A stretch of 64,000 nucleotides of DNA from Zasmidium citrigriseum (taxonomy: Eukaryota > Ascomycota > Dothideomycetes > Mycosphaerellales > Mycosphaerellaceae): the NCBI GenBank assembly GCA_002786025.1, contig NHNW01000025.1, positions 248,001 to 312,000 on the forward strand. Direction: 5' to 3'. A program made the translations under genes and the position numbers. The notes beneath the pieces were generated by a model that saw only the letters and a list, made by a program, of their open reading frames with translations, was not told the DNA's origin and ran no database searches. Each line of letters opens with the position of its first letter. Positions within the stretch are counted from its first letter, which is position 1. Shown piece by piece: positions 63,974 through 64,000 of this stretch.

Positions 63974-64000
63974 CTGCAAGGATTATCAGCAGGCTATACT

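Noticed and set aside
1..64000. CRISPR arrays, operons, riboswitches or phage genes
   Set aside because: Spliced genes, a eukaryotic tRNA and fungal families show this is a nuclear fungal segment; no regularly spaced repeat array is present.

Overview
This window looks like a chromosomal segment of a filamentous ascomycete, probably a Dothideomycete. The class is inference; the fungal assignment is firm. Genes carry short GT-AG introns of about 36-230 bases, many with a CTAAC- or CTGAC-like branch point, and they lie on both strands without operons. The fungal core genes are NPT1, PRI2, SUP35, fumarase, DUG2, a yeast-type BolA, Mpv17/Sym1 and a RanGTP-binding protein. A decayed transposon carries a CpA-to-TpA mutation pattern, the signature of repeat-induced point mutation (RIP), which is a fungal process.

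Layout. 1-5.2 kb: start of a sugar-transporter gene, divergent from a cytochrome P450, then two neighbouring same-strand paralogs of a fungal protein family, one with a SAP-like segment. 5.5-8.3 kb: a complete hAT element (5515-8318) with 10-bp terminal inverted repeats and a perfect 8-bp target duplication, heavily RIP-mutated inside. 9.1-15.7 kb: MFS transporter, mitochondrial-type malonyl/acyl-CoA synthetase and a DnaJ-X chaperone. 17 kb: tRNA-Ser(AGA). 18-21.8 kb: a CocE/NonD-type hydrolase divergent from a zinc-free MDR-type reductase broken by one extra base. 22-28.6 kb: gene-poor, with only weak candidates.

29.6-45 kb is a dense core block: an unknown nuclear-type protein, BolA, Mpv17, nicotinate phosphoribosyltransferase, DNA primase large subunit, a Rossmann/SLOG-like protein, a multi-exon unknown, MsrB, Dug2 (glutathione breakdown) and a HerA/FtsK-like P-loop ATPase. 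Several products look mitochondrial or redox-related (BolA, Mpv17, MsrB, Dug2, fumarase), but nothing in the layout shows co-regulation.

45.4-50.9 kb is the most distinctive stretch. Three genes for small secreted proteins share one exon plan (87 nt / 90 nt / about 430 nt) and four aligned cysteines. A SET-domain gene sits between the second and third copies, and a separate 124-residue secreted protein with eight cysteines lies at the end. I recognise no family for the triplet. A secreted GH30 glycosidase follows at 53-55 kb, so this end of the window is rich in predicted extracellular proteins.

55.5-64 kb returns to core genes: SUP35 with a Q/G/Y-rich prion-like N-terminus, the RanGTP-binding protein, fumarase, and the last exon of a small hydrophilic stress-type protein cut by the window edge. 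All splice sites here were assigned by eye from reading frame and GT-AG (once GC-AG) signals.
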